In this document: one piece after another, positions 42,853 to 54,536 of the stretch
Layout of the letters: the number at the start of each line of letters is the position of its first letter
How positions within the stretch are numbered: position 1 is the first letter of the stretch
Assembly (NCBI GenBank): GCA_031761405.1
Contig: JASEVX010000011.1
Coordinates: 20,071,959-20,135,958 of the forward strand
DNA: 64,000 bases
Direction of reading: 5' to 3'
Source of the DNA: Serripes groenlandicus
Lineage: Eukaryota; Mollusca; Bivalvia; Cardiida; Cardiidae
Position numbers and translations under genes: made by a program
Notes under the pieces: model-generated
The model's input: only the letters and a program-made list of their open reading frames with translations
The model's database searches: none
What the model was told of the DNA's origin: nothing

Positions 42853-43771
42853 ACAACTTTGTCAGTCATATCAGGTTCAACACTACGAAACTTGAACTAA
42901 AGAAAAGTGTTTATCAGTCATATCAGGTTCAACACTACGAAATTTAGACATTAACAAAGTGTTTGATAGTCATATCATGTTTTATGCTACGAAACATAAA
43001 CACTAAACATTGGTTTGACGGTTATATCATGTTTTACATTACGAAATTTAGACATTAGAAAAGTGTTTGTCAGTCATATCAAGTTTCACACTACGAAACT
43101 TAAACACGAAAACAGTATTTGTCAGTCATATTTCTGGTTTTTCACTACGAAACTTAAACACTAGCGAAGTGTTTGACAGTCATATTAGGGTTTACACTAC
43201 GAAACTAAAACACTAGCAAAGTGTTTAACAGTCATATTAGGTTTTACACTACGAAACTAAAAATATAGAAAAGTGTTTGTCAGTCAAATGCGGTTTTACA
43301 CTTCGAATCTCAAACTCTAGAAAAGTGTTTGTCAGTCATATCAGGTTTAACACTACGAAACTTAAACTCTAGAAAAGTGTTTGCTAGTCATATCAGGTTT
43401 TACACTTCGAAACATAAACTCTAGAAAAGTATTTGTCAGTCATATCAGGTTTTACACTTCGAAACTCAAACTCTAGAAAAGTTTTTGACAGTCATATCAG
43501 GTTTTACACTACGAAACATAAACACTAAACATTGGTTTGACAGTCATATCAGGTGTTATACTACATAAACACTGAACATTGGTTTGACAGTTATATCATG
43601 TTTTACACTACGAAACATAAACACTAAACATTTGTTTGACAGTCATATCAGGTTTTACACTACGAAACATAAACACTAAACATTGGTTTGGCAGTCATAT
43701 CAGGTTTTACACCACGTAACATAAACACTAAACATTGGTTTGAAAGTCATATCAGGTTTTACACTACGAAA
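42853..43771. repeat. 52-bp minisatellite, block copy 2, about 18 units
   Basis: Units as at 19040-20215 but more diverged, with the AAACACTAGAAAAGTGTTT inverted repeat in many. Confidence 0.93.
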
Positions 43772-43869
43772 AACATTCAAATCGTTTTATATTGTAACCA
43801 AAGCCCTAGTACTTTTTGATCGGCCCTCCTACGTAACAGAATTGTCCCGCTCTCTACGCACCTGTGGTT

Positions 43870-43915
43870 AGTATATATATATATATGCACGTGTTTGATA
43901 AGAACATCAGTTTAC
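43870..43915 (+). promoter_or_regulatory. Core promoter of gene B
   Basis: TATATATATATATATG at 43872-43887 and ACATCAGTTT with the initiator A at 43909, matching gene A in spacing. The TATA box has become a longer TA run. Confidence 0.5.
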
Positions 43916-43987
43916 TAATTACGGAGGGGGCAAGATAATTCAATTTTTTTCAATATTTTAGTGATTTTAAATTTAAAAATAAAAGGA
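43909..43987 (+). other. Gene B exon 1 (untranslated)
   Basis: From the predicted start to the donor AGGAG|GTATGT at 43988; aligns with 21323-21402. Confidence 0.48.
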
Positions 43988-44086
43988 GGTATGTATGAAT
44001 TATCATTGTAATATTTAACAGTTTGATATAATATGAAATTAGTTTTATCGATTTGGACTCTGAATGGCTACCCCCTTTAACATCAT

Positions 44087-44275
44087 TTAAGATTTTCCAA
44101 CGTATAGAGTCACTTCGACGCATCTGCAGCAGATGAATTTTGAAAACACTGGCAAAAGGAGAAATTGTTCATAATGAGCAACTTCTCCATTTGCCACAAT
44201 GTTTTCAAATCTATTCAAAAATTGTACATTCATTTAAAGAATTTTTTACTTTATATATCTTGCCTAGCTAATGAG
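44087..44275. mobile_element. Family A MITE in gene B intron 1
   Basis: TTAAGATTTTCCAACG start, full core hairpin GAGAAATTGTTCATAATGAG; the right end is cut at CTTGCCTAGCTAATG, the same join word seen in gene A. Confidence 0.72.
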
Positions 44276-44461
44276 ACTTCTGGACAATTCGAAGTGAAAT
44301 TTTAATTCAGATATTGAAAAACGGTGTGGAAAAGCATTTTCCACTAACAATTGTTATCGCTGCCTGCTAAAGGTGCGTGCATGAATTTCTTGGTTTTTTT
44401 CTGCAATAGACGACTTTTGAAATTGGTATGAAAATCCTGGCATGTCATTTCTCTCATTCAG

Positions 44462-44516
44462 ATGGGAAACATGCAGCTGCTCCTATTTGGAATTCTCTTC
44501 TCTCTGCTTTTGCAAG
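44462..44516 (+). CDS. Gene B exon 2: signal peptide
   Basis: Acceptor TCTCTCATTCAG directly before ATG, donor CAAG|GTAAGT. One codon shorter than in gene A (CAGCAGCAC against CAGCTG region), an in-frame change. Confidence 0.7.
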
Positions 44517-47500
44517 GTAAGTCCCATGTTAAATCCCTTTATGAGCGGACTCATAACTATGTCATACAATAACATCCTTCTATGTATTGTAACGCCAATG
44601 TAATTTAGACGATGCAATACTATCATTTGTACGCCATTGTAATTTAAATGATGTCATAATATTAAGTGTACGCCAATGTAATTTAAATGACGCCCGCCTA
44701 TAAATTGTACGCCAATGCAATTTAAATGACGCCCGCCTATAAATTGTACGCCAATGCAATTTAAATGATGCCCTTCTATAAACTGTACGCCAATGCAATT
44801 TAAATGATGCCCTTCTATAAAGTGTACGCCAATGCAATTTAAATGATGACATTCTATAAATTGTACGCCAATGCAATTTAAATGATGACATTCTAAAAAT
44901 TGTACGCCAATGCAATTTAAATGATGCCCTTCTATAAACTGTACGCCAATATAATTTAAATGACGCCCGCCTATAAATTGTACGCCAATGCAATATAAAT
45001 GAAGCCCACCTATATATTGTACGCCAATGCAATTTAAATGATGCCTTTCTATAAACTGTTCGCCAATTCAATTTAAATGACGCCCGCCTATAAATTGTAC
45101 GCCAATGCAATTTAAATGACGCCCGCCTATAAATTGTTCGCCAATGCAATTTAAATGATGACATTCTATAAATTGTACGCCAATGTAATTTGAATGAAGC
45201 CTTTCTTTTAAGTGCAAACCAATGCAATTAAGATGACGCCCTAATATTAGTTGTAATTAAAATGATGTACTTCTAAAGACGACCTTAACATATTCTGATT
45301 TGAGGATATTGAATGTGAATAAAGGGATACTCTTGGAACAGAATAGAACTCATGGATGGAAAGGAAGGAAATGCTCATTATCAACAATTTCTTCCTTTTC
45401 CATCAATGTTTCCAAACGTCGTCCGATGATGCAAACGCGTCAAATTTCGCTACAAGTGGGAAAGTGATGATATGCTCTTTAACTGTATCCATTATACATA
45501 ACACTTCCCAGTAGACTTATGGGGAAAAAAGAGAGTGAAACACATAATTAACAAGGCCCCCCTACCCTTTCCACAATATTTAAAGTTATATCACAAAACA
45601 TATAGTTCGAGTCATACATACATTGTATGTTTCTAGACTTTTTCATCTTAAAGGTGGTTCTAAAATGCATATCAAGTAAATGTTTAACCCTTTCCTAAAT
45701 ACATGTACAGACGCTTTCTGGCGAATCTGCAGCAGAAGTCCTATGTAAAGCATCTCTCTTTGACATCTCTGTTCCTATATAACAATGATAGTCGTGGATT
45801 TAGTCATTAGTTTAGTTTCTAGTCTAAACTTATTTACTTCACTTCGATTGCGAACAAGCTTTCAGCCCTATGTACGCTCTCCGTAACGGGGTCGCATAAA
45901 TATGAGCCGTTCCACGAGAAAACCAACATTATGGCCTCTGCGTAATGTATCTACCCATATCAGCCTGCGCAGTCCGCGCAGGCTAATCCGGGCCGACACA
46001 TTCCGTCTCAGAGGGATAGAGGTATAGAGTAATGATTCCTGAAACAGAAAATCTACAGGAGGCGAAAAGTGTCTGTCCGGGTTAGCCTGCGCGTCCTGCT
46101 TAGGCAGATTCAGGTCGATACTTACGCAGAGTCAACAATGTTGGTTTCCTCGCGGGACGGCTCAATTATAAATTGGCTTACAACTAACGGGGATCCAGTT
46201 CTTTTCAAAATATACGTCTAAATGACACGAGCCGTCCAGCGAGAAAACCAGCATTGTAGACTCTGCGTAAAGTACCGACCCGGATCAGCATAAGCATGCT
46301 GCGCAGGCTTACCCGGATATACACTTTTCACCTCCTGTGGATATCCTTACTCTATACCTCTATCCCCCTGAGGCGGAATGTGTCGGCCCGGATTAGCCTG
46401 CGCGGACTGCGCAGGCTGATCTGGGTCGATACATTACGCAGAGACCATAATGTTGGTTTTCCCTCAGGACGGCTCACGTGTAGACTGGTAGTGAAGACTC
46501 TAGTGAGACTGCGGATGTACATACTCGTCTGAGTTTTCAGTGAACGCAGATTAATTAAGAGTCTTAGACCCAACATTGCTGAACGGGATTCACAGCAATA
46601 TCTGTGAGGAATTTAGCAAACGAAATAATGAGTAACGTCAGAGTAAAAAACCGATCTTCTGAGTTTTGTAAATTAAATGGTAATTGCGATCAGACTGCGT
46701 TATATACAATCAGTTATTGTTCATAACCGTAAACAACAGACCACATACAACAGACCTGTAGCAGACGAGCTTGAACACATATTGGCAAAAATATGGAAAA
46801 TCTCTTTATTTGATAGAGTTGAACACATTGCGACAAAAGTAGAAAACAATCTCATTATGAGCAATTTCTTCTTTTTCCACAACATATTCAAAAGTCATCG
46901 CCTGCAAAGTCGCCAGAAAGCGTTTATATGAAGAAATTGTTTAAGAGATGTCCATGATAGTTAGGCGACCTGGGAGATCCCGATAAGACTGCGCAGAGTC
47001 CAGTCCGAAAGTCGTGTGACCTGACCAAATCTTCACATTTAATTACCATATTTAAATTTCTAATTCCGACGGATTAAATTAGATATAGAGTAATGATAAT
47101 TACTGGTTTAACTTTCTTAACGTTTATAGCGGCTCTATCAACTACGACTGTACCTTCTACTATGGCCGGGGAGTATGAGAAGGGACATACTACAACGGCT
47201 GAATCGGGTAATACATTATTAAGTCTAATTATTTATACATTTATTTTATATAAAGTGTGATGATTGGTTTTACAACGTTTATTAATCAATCTAGATGCCT
47301 CCTTCAACTCTCCATATCAAATATTCAATTCATAATATATATCACCTAACTCATCATATCAATCATGACACAATCATGATAGCAATCATGATAGCAATCA
47401 ACCAACTCATCATATTAATCATTTAACTCACCATATCAATTACTTAACTCACTTAATCAACCATTCAACTCACCATATATATCACTTACCTAACTAAATC

Positions 47501-48877
47501 AATAATTCAACTCACCATATCAAATATTCAACTCATCATATCAATCAATCATCTCATCATATATATCACTTAACTCACTAAATCAATAATTTAACACACC
47601 AAATCAATTATTCAACTCATCATATCAATCACTTGTTTCACTAAATCGATCATTCAACTCATCATATCTATCACTTTTTTCACTAAATCAATCATTCAAC
47701 TTATCATCTCAATCACTTTACTCACCATATCAATCATTCAACTCATCATATATATCATTCAACTCATTTTATCAATAATTTAATTCTCCATATATATCCC
47801 TCAACTCATCATATATATTACTTAACTCACAAAATAAATCATTCAACGTATTATATCAATCATTTAACTCATCATATCAATCATTCAACTCATCATATTT
47901 ATCACTCAACTCATCATTTCAATCATTCAACTCATCATATCAATTATTTAACTCTCCATATATATCTCTCAACTCATCATATCTATGACTTAACTAACAA
48001 AATAAATCACTCAACTCATCATATCAATCATTTAACTCATCATACATATCATTCAACTCGATATATATATCACTCAACTCACTAAGTCAATCATCCAACG
48101 CATTACATCAATCTTTTAACTCACCATATATATCACTCAACTCATCATATATATCACTTAACTCACCATATCAATCATTCAAATCACCATATATATATAT
48201 ATATATATATATAAATCAACTCACCATATATATCACTTACCTCATCATATCAATCATTCAACTCTTCATATCAATCATTCAACTCTTCATATCAATAATT
48301 CAACTCTTCATATCAATCATTCAACTCACTAAATCAATCATTCAACTCAACATATATATCACTTAACTCATTAAATCAATCATTCAACTCATATTAGCAA
48401 TAATTCAACTCACCATATTAATCATTCAACTCACCATATTAATCATTCAACTCACCATATTAATCATTCAACTCACCATATTAATCATTCAACTCACCAT
48501 ATCCATCATTCAACTCGCCATATTAATCATTCAACTAGCCATATTAATCATTCAACTCACCATATCTATCATTCATCTTGTGATTGGTTTATCTCTGAAT
48601 CACGACTTTAACCCTCTGCAGCAGACGACATTGGAAATATTGTGGCAATTTCTCCTTTTGCAAACATGTTTTCAATTTTATTCAATAACTGTTCTATCAA
48701 TTCATAGATAGTTACCATATTTTTTATTAAGCGTTTTCAAAGTCGTCTGCTGCAGTTTTGCTGTATGTGGGAAACGGTTAAATAATTTGTATTCCAGGTG
48801 TGAGTAACCTATCGGCCAGTCTACTACTTTCACTACTAACCGTGGCTGTATGCAAATTGGTTGCAGTCGTACATTAG
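44462..48877 (+). CDS. Gene B: short paralogue of gene A (70 aa, three coding exons)
   Basis: Join of 44462-44516, 47130-47207 and 48798-48877 (210 coding nt plus TAG), all junctions GT/AG and phase 1. Signal peptide MGNMQLLLFGILFSLLLQ, then a 26-residue Ser/Thr-bearing segment (7 Thr, STTTVPST and HTTTAES) without the TTPPV repeats of A, then GVSNLSASLLLSLLTVAV and a short tail, a GPI-type signal. One N-glycosylation sequon (NLS). The 30-nt exon of gene A is lost with a deletion near 45735. The open frame across three exons with a conserved stop argues that it is, or was recently, functional. Role as for gene A, by inference. Confidence 0.65.
44580..45262. repeat. 39-bp minisatellite in gene B intron 2, about 17 units
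   Basis: The unit is TTGTACGCCAATGCAATTTA then AATGATGCCCTTCTATAAA. A 215-codon ORF on the minus strand (44580-45227) is only this 39-bp repeat read in an open frame. Confidence 0.93.
45683..45740. mobile_element. Left end of a family A MITE at a deletion join
   Basis: TTAACCCTTTCCTAAATACA to CTGCAGCAGA, then sequence matching 25477 onward; the material equal to 24110-25470 is missing. Confidence 0.72.
45904..46163. mobile_element. Family C MITE
   Basis: GAGCCGTTCCACGAGAAAAC and GTTTCCTCGCGGGACGGCTC. Confidence 0.88.
46229..46475. mobile_element. Family C MITE
   Basis: GAGCCGTCCAGCGAGAAAAC and GTTTTCCCTCAGGACGGCTC. Confidence 0.87.
46735..46945. mobile_element. Decayed family A MITE
   Basis: GACCACATACAACAGACCTG, GTAGCAGACGAGCTTGAACA, the core AATCTCATTATGAGCAATTTC and CGCCAGAAAGCGTTTATATG; the terminal TTAA and CCC are lost. 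Confidence 0.65.
47130..47207 (+). CDS. Gene B exon 4 equivalent: short Thr-rich segment
   Basis: Acceptor TTAACGTTTATAG|CG, donor TCGG|GTAATA, 78 nt, phase 1-1. Encodes AALSTTTVPSTMAGEY and a second part rich in Thr. Confidence 0.62.
47300..48580. repeat. 21-bp minisatellite in gene B intron, about 60 units
   Basis: CAACTCATCATATCAATCATT and variants (ACCATATATATCACTTAACT). It includes an (AT)n run at about 48190-48214. Nearly five times longer than the gene A array. Confidence 0.93.
48608..48781. mobile_element. Shortened family A MITE abutting gene B last exon
   Basis: TTAACCCTCTGCAGCAGACG to ATGTGGGAAACGGTTAA, 16 bp before the exon; partner of 27231-27409. Confidence 0.82.
48798..48877 (+). 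CDS. Gene B last exon: C-terminal GPI-type signal and stop
   Basis: Acceptor TTTGTATTCCAG|GT identical to gene A; the frame reads GVSNLSASLLLSLLTVAVCK and on to VVH, TAG. Confidence 0.72.
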
Positions 48878-48992
48878 ATACGAAATGGAACGGAATGACC
48901 GAGGCGTGTCAATGTTGCAGACTAATTTGTGTAAATTTTTCATTAATTTATTTTGGACATTTTGATTTGAGATTCAACGCTAAGCGTTATAT

Positions 48993-49253
48993 GAGCCGTA
49001 TCGCGAGAAAACCAACATTGTGGACTCTGCGTGAAGCATCGATCCGGATCAGCTTAAGCATGCCGCGTAGGCTAATCCGGGCAGACAATTTTCGCCTCCT
49101 GTGGATTTTCTGTTTCAGGAATTATTACGTTATACCTCTATACCCCTGATACGGAATATATCGGCCCGGATTAGCCTGCGCGGACTGCGCAGGCTGATCT
49201 ATGTCGATACATAACGCTGAGGCCATTATGTTGGTTATCTCGTGGAAAGGCTC
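48993..49253. mobile_element. Family C MITE downstream of gene B
   Basis: GAGCCGTATCGCGAGAAAAC and GTTATCTCGTGGAAAGGCTC; partner of 27619-27858. Confidence 0.87.
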
Positions 49254-49727
49254 ATTTGTACATGTATGCGGTATGTTTAGATTATTAACGGTTTTTCATG
49301 AACTAGAACTACACTAATTATCTCCCTTGTCGACCATTTTGATAGGCAAATATGATGAGCATTCAAAGAGTATATTAAACAAAAATGTGATAATTAGGAA
49401 AACACAAAGGAATTTGAGTTTGACAACCATATGTTATTGATGCCTTTGCATGATCTGATTAAATTGACATTTTGATTTAATTATTTTTGCACATGCAATT
49501 GTTTAATTTAATAATATTTGATGTTCCTCTATTCAACAAGGTTGTTCTGAATCTGTCTTGTTGGACCCTTTGATATCAGATTCAACAGTCGCCTACCGTA
49601 CTCCTTTCTCTCATACAGACTAGCGGTTGACTCTTAAAAATAATGTTAGAAAAGGAGAACTTGCTCATAATTAGTAACATGTTTTCTCTCACTATATTCT
49701 TTTTTTTTTTTATTTTATTTCTAATTA

Positions 49728-49931
49728 TTCGCGCCGATTTCACAAAGTCGACTCTTCCATGTTGAAACTTGAAAAAACTCCATTTTCGCCATACAGGAAA
49801 TTGTAGTATAACTTAATTTCTAAGTGTCAAACAATGCAGATTTCAGGAGAGACAGCTCGTGACGAGCTGTCTCACCTGAATCTGCATTGTTTGCAAAAGC
49901 ATGTAATTGCCTTTGGCAGAGAAAGGGTTAA
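49728..49931. mobile_element. Family B TTAA MITE, block copy 2
   Basis: A core hairpin AGGAGAGACAGCTCGTGACG with its inverse GAGCTGTCTCACCT and the end GGCAGAGAAAGGGTTAA. The left end has decayed into a T-run. Confidence 0.8.
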
Positions 49932-50124
49932 ACAGCACTGAACTGTAGAGTGCGCCTTGTTATCTCACTCTTTTTTAATCCATGCGTTTCATCAAGAGAT
50001 GAATTTCATCGATAGCTCTTTCATTATCATGTCTTTATTATGCCACAAATAAGTAAGGGGTAAATATCTGATCCTGGCGTGTAAAACGTCTTATTTATAA
50101 TTATAGAGTCAACTGGGAAACTTG

Positions 50125-50240
50125 TCCAAGCAAACGGCGCGAGTACTGGTTATGTCTCCAGGAAGCAGACATCGAGCGCAATTAATATAAGCTTAAAAGC
50201 TTGTTTTACAAACGATGTAAAAATGTATAAGTTTAAACAG
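50125..50240 (+). mobile_element. 3' half of a SINE, block copy 2
   Basis: CAAACGGCGCGAGTACTGGT to the tail; partner of 29282-29396. Confidence 0.8.
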
Positions 50241-50516
50241 TGGAGACGAACTATTTAATATATAAGTCAGTTTACTTTGTTGAAATAAATGCGTTATATG
50301 TACATGTTATTATTTACGCTTTTTCATGAATAAAATCTAACTACTAATTTAGGCGTTAAATGGACATGAAATGGGGCACGATTATGACGAACGACATCTT
50401 ATATGTTAGGGGGTGGTTCTGAATTATGTCAAAATGGAAAAGCAACCAGTCTAACCTAGAACATGCAAGAAACGTCAGACCGAAAAAGTAACTTTTGATC
50501 AAGTCGAGTAGATTTG

Positions 50517-50870
50517 CAGTCAGGGTCCGATACTATAAAACTCTGAAAGCGTTCTCAATGCTCAAAAATTAAATCTATTCTCGAAATAAGAATTCTGATT
50601 GGTCAATTTGGAGAATGAATCTGTTTTGGACCAATCAGATACGTGAGCACGAAGTTCTGGAATAGGTTATAGTTTTATAGTTTTAGAACCTGGCTCCAAC
50701 ACTATAATAATTTAGTCTCTGCTCATGTTTTGTGCTCAAGTATCTGATTGGTCAGAAGCAAATACGTTCTCCATATTGACCAATCAGAAACCTTATTTGG
50801 AGCATGGGGGTTCATTTATGAGCACTGAGAACGTTTTCAGAGTTTTATAGTTTTGGAACCCGATCTAGAA
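50517..50870. mobile_element. Family K MITE, block copy 2
   Basis: GGTCCGATACTATAAAACTC and the inverse of GTTTTATAGTTTTGGAACCC, with the four CCAAT-type words conserved. Confidence 0.75.
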
Positions 50871-51312
50871 CATGCAAGAAACTTCAGGCCAACATGGTAA
50901 CTTTAGATCAGGTCGAATGTATTTGCAGTACGATCAGTGTCGACACGTAATACGAATACCATAAGGTTCGTTCCTGAAGCAGATCTCGTTTAATGATAGG
51001 AACAATTTAGTCTAGCCCCTCTTTCCTTTCCATCCGGAAATGGACATTTTACGACCCTGTGGAAAAGACTGTGAAGAGAAAAAAACAAAACAGAAAACAA
51101 TGAGAAAACTTTGACACAGCGGTTTCCGTAAATTCCATACGCTTTATCTGAAACTTGTGTAGATGTTACCATCTTTTCATTCGGCCTAGTCTAAAAAATA
51201 GCAGTTGGGACTGAAGGATACATTAACGATGGGTTTTAAAGAAGTACGCGGACAACTGTTTTAGCGTCAGTAGAGTTTACCTGTTACATATGAAGTTTCA
51301 ATATGAAGTTCG

Positions 51313-51518
51313 TTAACTCTTTCCCACTTACAACACATCTGCCGCAGACGAATTTAAAAACATTTTGGCAATTAATGAACAATCTAGTTAAATGTGAATT
51401 TAACACAGTTGAAAACATTGCGACAGAGAAATTGCTCAACAATAGCAATTTCTTCTTTTGCCGCAATGTTTTTAAAAGTCTTTTGCCGTAGAGGTGTCAG
51501 TATGTTGAAAAGGGTTAC
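51313..51518. mobile_element. Family A MITE, block copy 2
   Basis: TTAACTCTTTCCCACTTACA to ATGTTGAAAAGGGTTAC; partner of 31253-31466. Confidence 0.82.
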
Positions 51519-51841
51519 AATATATATATATGGGGTGCTACGTGATCTGTTGATTCAGCAAGCACATTTCGAAAGGTTTGGTGTGTTGGGGGCAATCTGA
51601 AAACAGCCTCTGATTTGCATGCAAATTTCGGCGACACGTATTATTTCAATGCAAACATGACGAACAAATCTCAGGTAGCTGTATAAATCTACTTTGAATT
51701 TCTCTGATTCTTTATTTGTATATGAAAATTATAATGTTGAAATTGTTTTCGTAGTAAATGAACTGCCTACCTATTTTGTTGAATTAACTTTTTTTCAAGC
51801 TCATCTGAGTATAACACACCAAAGGTTGGATATTTTGATCA

Positions 51842-52855
51842 TCCCAGTATCCCCTCGATGTCCTTTTGCAGTATCCAATTAATGTTGGATCGAAGGGATC
51901 CAGTATCCCCTCGATGTCCTTTTCCAGTATCCCCTCGATGTCCTTTTCCAGTACCCCCTCGATGTCCTTTTCCAGTAACCCCTCCATGTCCTTTTCCAGT
52001 ATCCCCTCGATGTCCTTTTCCAGTATCCCCTCGATGTCCTTTTCCAATATCCCCTCGATGTCCTTTTCCAGTATCCCCTCGATGTCCTTTTCCAGTATCC
52101 CCTCGATGTCCTTTTCCAATATCCCCTCCATGTCCTTTTCCAGTATCCCCTCGATGTCCTTTTCCAGTATCCCCTCGATGTCCTTTTCCAGTATCCCCTC
52201 GATGCCTTTCCAGTATCCCCTCGATGTCCTTTTCCAGTATCCCCATCCATGTCCTTTTCCAGTATCCCATCGATGTCCTTTTCCAGTATCCCCTCGATGT
52301 CCTTTTCCAGTATCCCCTCGATGTCCTTTTCCAGTATCCCCTCGATGTCCTTTTCCAGTATCCCCTCCATGTCCTTTTCCAGTATCCCCTCGATGCCTTT
52401 CCAGTATCCCCTCCATGTCCTTTTCCAGTATCCCCTCGATGTCCTTTTCCAGTATCCCCTCCATGTCCTTTTCCAGTATCCCCTCGATGTCCTTTTCCAG
52501 TAACCCCTCGATGTTCTTTTCCAGTATCCCCTCGATCTCCTTTTCCAGTATCCCCTCGATGTCCTTTTCCAGTATCCCCTCGATGTCCTTTTCCAGTATC
52601 CCCTCTATGTCCTTTTCCAGAATACCCTCGATGTCCTTTTCCAGTATCCCCTCGATGCCTTTCCAGTATCCCCTCCATGTCCTTTTCCAGTATCCCCTCC
52701 ATGTCCTTTTCCAGTATCCCCTCGATGTCCTTTTCCAGTATCCCCTCCATGTCCTTTTCCAGTATCCCCTCGATGCCTTTCCAGTATCCCCTCCATGTCC
52801 TTTTCCAGTATCCCCTCGATGTCCTTTTCCAGTATCCCCTCGATGCCTTTCCAGT
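51842..52855. repeat. 24-bp minisatellite, over 40 units
   Basis: ATGTCCTTTTCCAGTATCCC plus CTCG, with CTCC, 22-bp and single-base variants. The array has a foreign 30-bp stretch near 51870-51900 (CAATTAATGTTGGATCGAAG). All large ORFs here are repeat artefacts. Confidence 0.96.
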
Positions 52856-52959
52856 TTCTATCACATCTTTTCTTTTACTTCCTACGATTCATACAACATT
52901 TTGGTTGGTACTGTTACCAATCATACACTTTTCAAATTATTCTCCTCAAAAATAATTGG

Positions 52960-53195
52960 TGTTTAACGCCGCTTTCAATACAAATTCTGTTATATCAGGG
53001 CGTTTTCTTGGTAAGTTACCAGTACTACCGGTCAATTTATCCTTACACCAGCCAGTTAGTCGTAATGCTGACCCCACAATCCTGAGTGCCTAGGAGGGCA
53101 GCCATTACTACCATTTTTGAAGTCTTTGGTCGGGGATCGAACCTGCGACCTCCCACTCCCGAGGCGGACGCTCTACCACTACACCATCGAGGCGG
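52960..53195 (-). mobile_element. tRNA-derived SINE
   Basis: Minus strand head CGCCTCGATGGTGTAGTGGT (A-box region), B box GGTTCGATCCCCGACC, 3' end GCGGCGTTAAACACCAATTAT. Confidence 0.9.
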
Positions 53196-53371
53196 TCAGG
53201 AAATACAAATTAGATTGAAACTACAATTTGAGTCATCCAATAATACAGATATTGTTAATTTGACCTTGACCTTTATGCAAGCAGAACAATTCAATAATGT
53301 GCATAACCTTATTGCTCTCTTTAGATGAACATACCAAGTTTCATGAACTTAAGTCGTATAATTTCTAATCG

Positions 53372-53655
53372 GGCCGCCATAGGTTAGTCGACAACGACGA
53401 GGGCTATCAATCCAGGGGTCGTGAGTTCGAATCATTTAGTCTTTCCGATGATTGCGAAAAGTCATTGTGACTAGCCTCATCTGTCTTCCACCAATGGGCT
53501 AAAGTGTCTACGTTGAAAAGTAGCCAGTTGCCTGGTGGAAGAATGTTGTCTGGAATACAGGCTCAAGAAAGACAAGATATACATGTTAGGAAAACTGGTT
53601 GCAGTTATATAACTGAAATAAAATAGGAAGTGGCATTAAACCCCAATCAACCAAC
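53372..53655 (+). mobile_element. tRNA-derived SINE, diverged
   Basis: CATAGGTTAGTCGACAACGA (A-box region), GTGAGTTCGAATC (B box), CCACCAATGGGCTAAAG, 3' end GTGGCATTAAACCCCAATCA. Confidence 0.82.
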
Positions 53656-53862
53656 TATACTTTTCTAAAGCTAGAGGTTGGTTGTTTTTTAAACATCAAA
53701 CAATGTCCCCCCTACACCACAGAGGCGGTCTATCTTTCAGGTAAAGGACGGTGAAGGAGGTCTAAGTGAGACTGTGCTGATGCATTTAGACCCCAAATCG
53801 CTTGGTGCATCTCTTTGTCACCAAATTAAACCCTGCTCCGATGATTTACTACATCTAGGAAA

Positions 53863-54156
53863 TGTCGAGTCCCGGTGGCTCAGTCGGTAACGACGCGGGC
53901 TGTCAATCCAGGGGTTGTGAGTTCGAATCCCGGCTCGGCCAACTTTCTTTCCGACGTTTGACAAAAGTCATTGCGACATGCGTCATTCGTCTTTCACCAA
54001 TGGGCTAAGTCTATGTGGAAAAGCAGCCAGTTGCTTGGGAAGATTGTTGTGTGGAGTACTGGTTTGCGAAAACCAGGAAACATATGAGTAGGTGAACTGG
54101 CCGCCGTGATATGACTGAGAAATTGTTCAAAAAGGCGTTAAACCACAATCAATCAA
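53863..54156 (+). mobile_element. Full-length tRNA-derived SINE with 13-bp target duplication
   Basis: Head GAGTCCCGGTGGCTCAGTCG (A box), GAGTTCGAATCCCGGCTCGG (B box), body to AAGGCGTTAAACCACAATCA with an (AATC) tail. TACATCTAGGAAA is at 53850-53862 and 54157-54169. The homologous 12720-12736 reads CTACATCTGGGAAAAGG once, the empty site. Confidence 0.95.
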
Positions 54157-54380
54157 TACATCTAGGAAAAGGTCGTATGACGTAAGAGGTTCAAGGTGTG
54201 AAAAGAGTAGTGAAGTGGACCAAGAGGAGAAAGAGGAAGTATAAATCACTGAAGCCGAACTTGAAATAAACTTGTTATTGTCAGTAAAGAATGTACGAGT
54301 AGAATGTTTCATAGCTATTTGTATCATCATGGCACACGTCAACAATGTCAATGACAAAACCGTTTTACCGACCCATAGTA

Positions 54381-54536
54381 TTGATTGATTTATTGGGGTT
54401 TAACGCCATTTTTAAAAATTTCTTAGTTATATCACGGCGGAAAGAAAGTTGGCCGAGCCGGGATTCGAACTCACAACCCCTGAATTGACAGCCCGCGTCG
54501 GTACCGACTAAGCTACCGGGGCTCGGCCGACCCATA
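54381..54536 (-). mobile_element. Internally deleted SINE, orthologous to 13113-13409
   Basis: Same CCGACCCATAGTA flanks (54368-54380, 54537-54549) as the first copy, with the middle 141 bp missing. Confidence 0.9.

Larger units (their letters stand above)
41612..53026. repeat. Segmental duplication, copy 2 (carries gene B)
   Basis: Collinear with 16230-32152: the same order of MITEs, 52-bp array, promoter, signal-peptide exon, 39-bp array, central exon, 21-bp array, C-terminal exon, family B MITE, SINE half, family K MITE and 24-bp array. Differences are insertions, deletions and array lengths. Confidence 0.93.

Noticed and set aside
44580..45227. 215-codon minus-strand ORF with a 13-residue repeat
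   Set aside because: It is the 39-bp intron minisatellite; the homologous array in gene A is not open.
51839..52966. Four overlapping ORFs of 226-366 codons
   Set aside because: They are the 24-bp tandem repeat read in four frames on two strands, so open frame is automatic.
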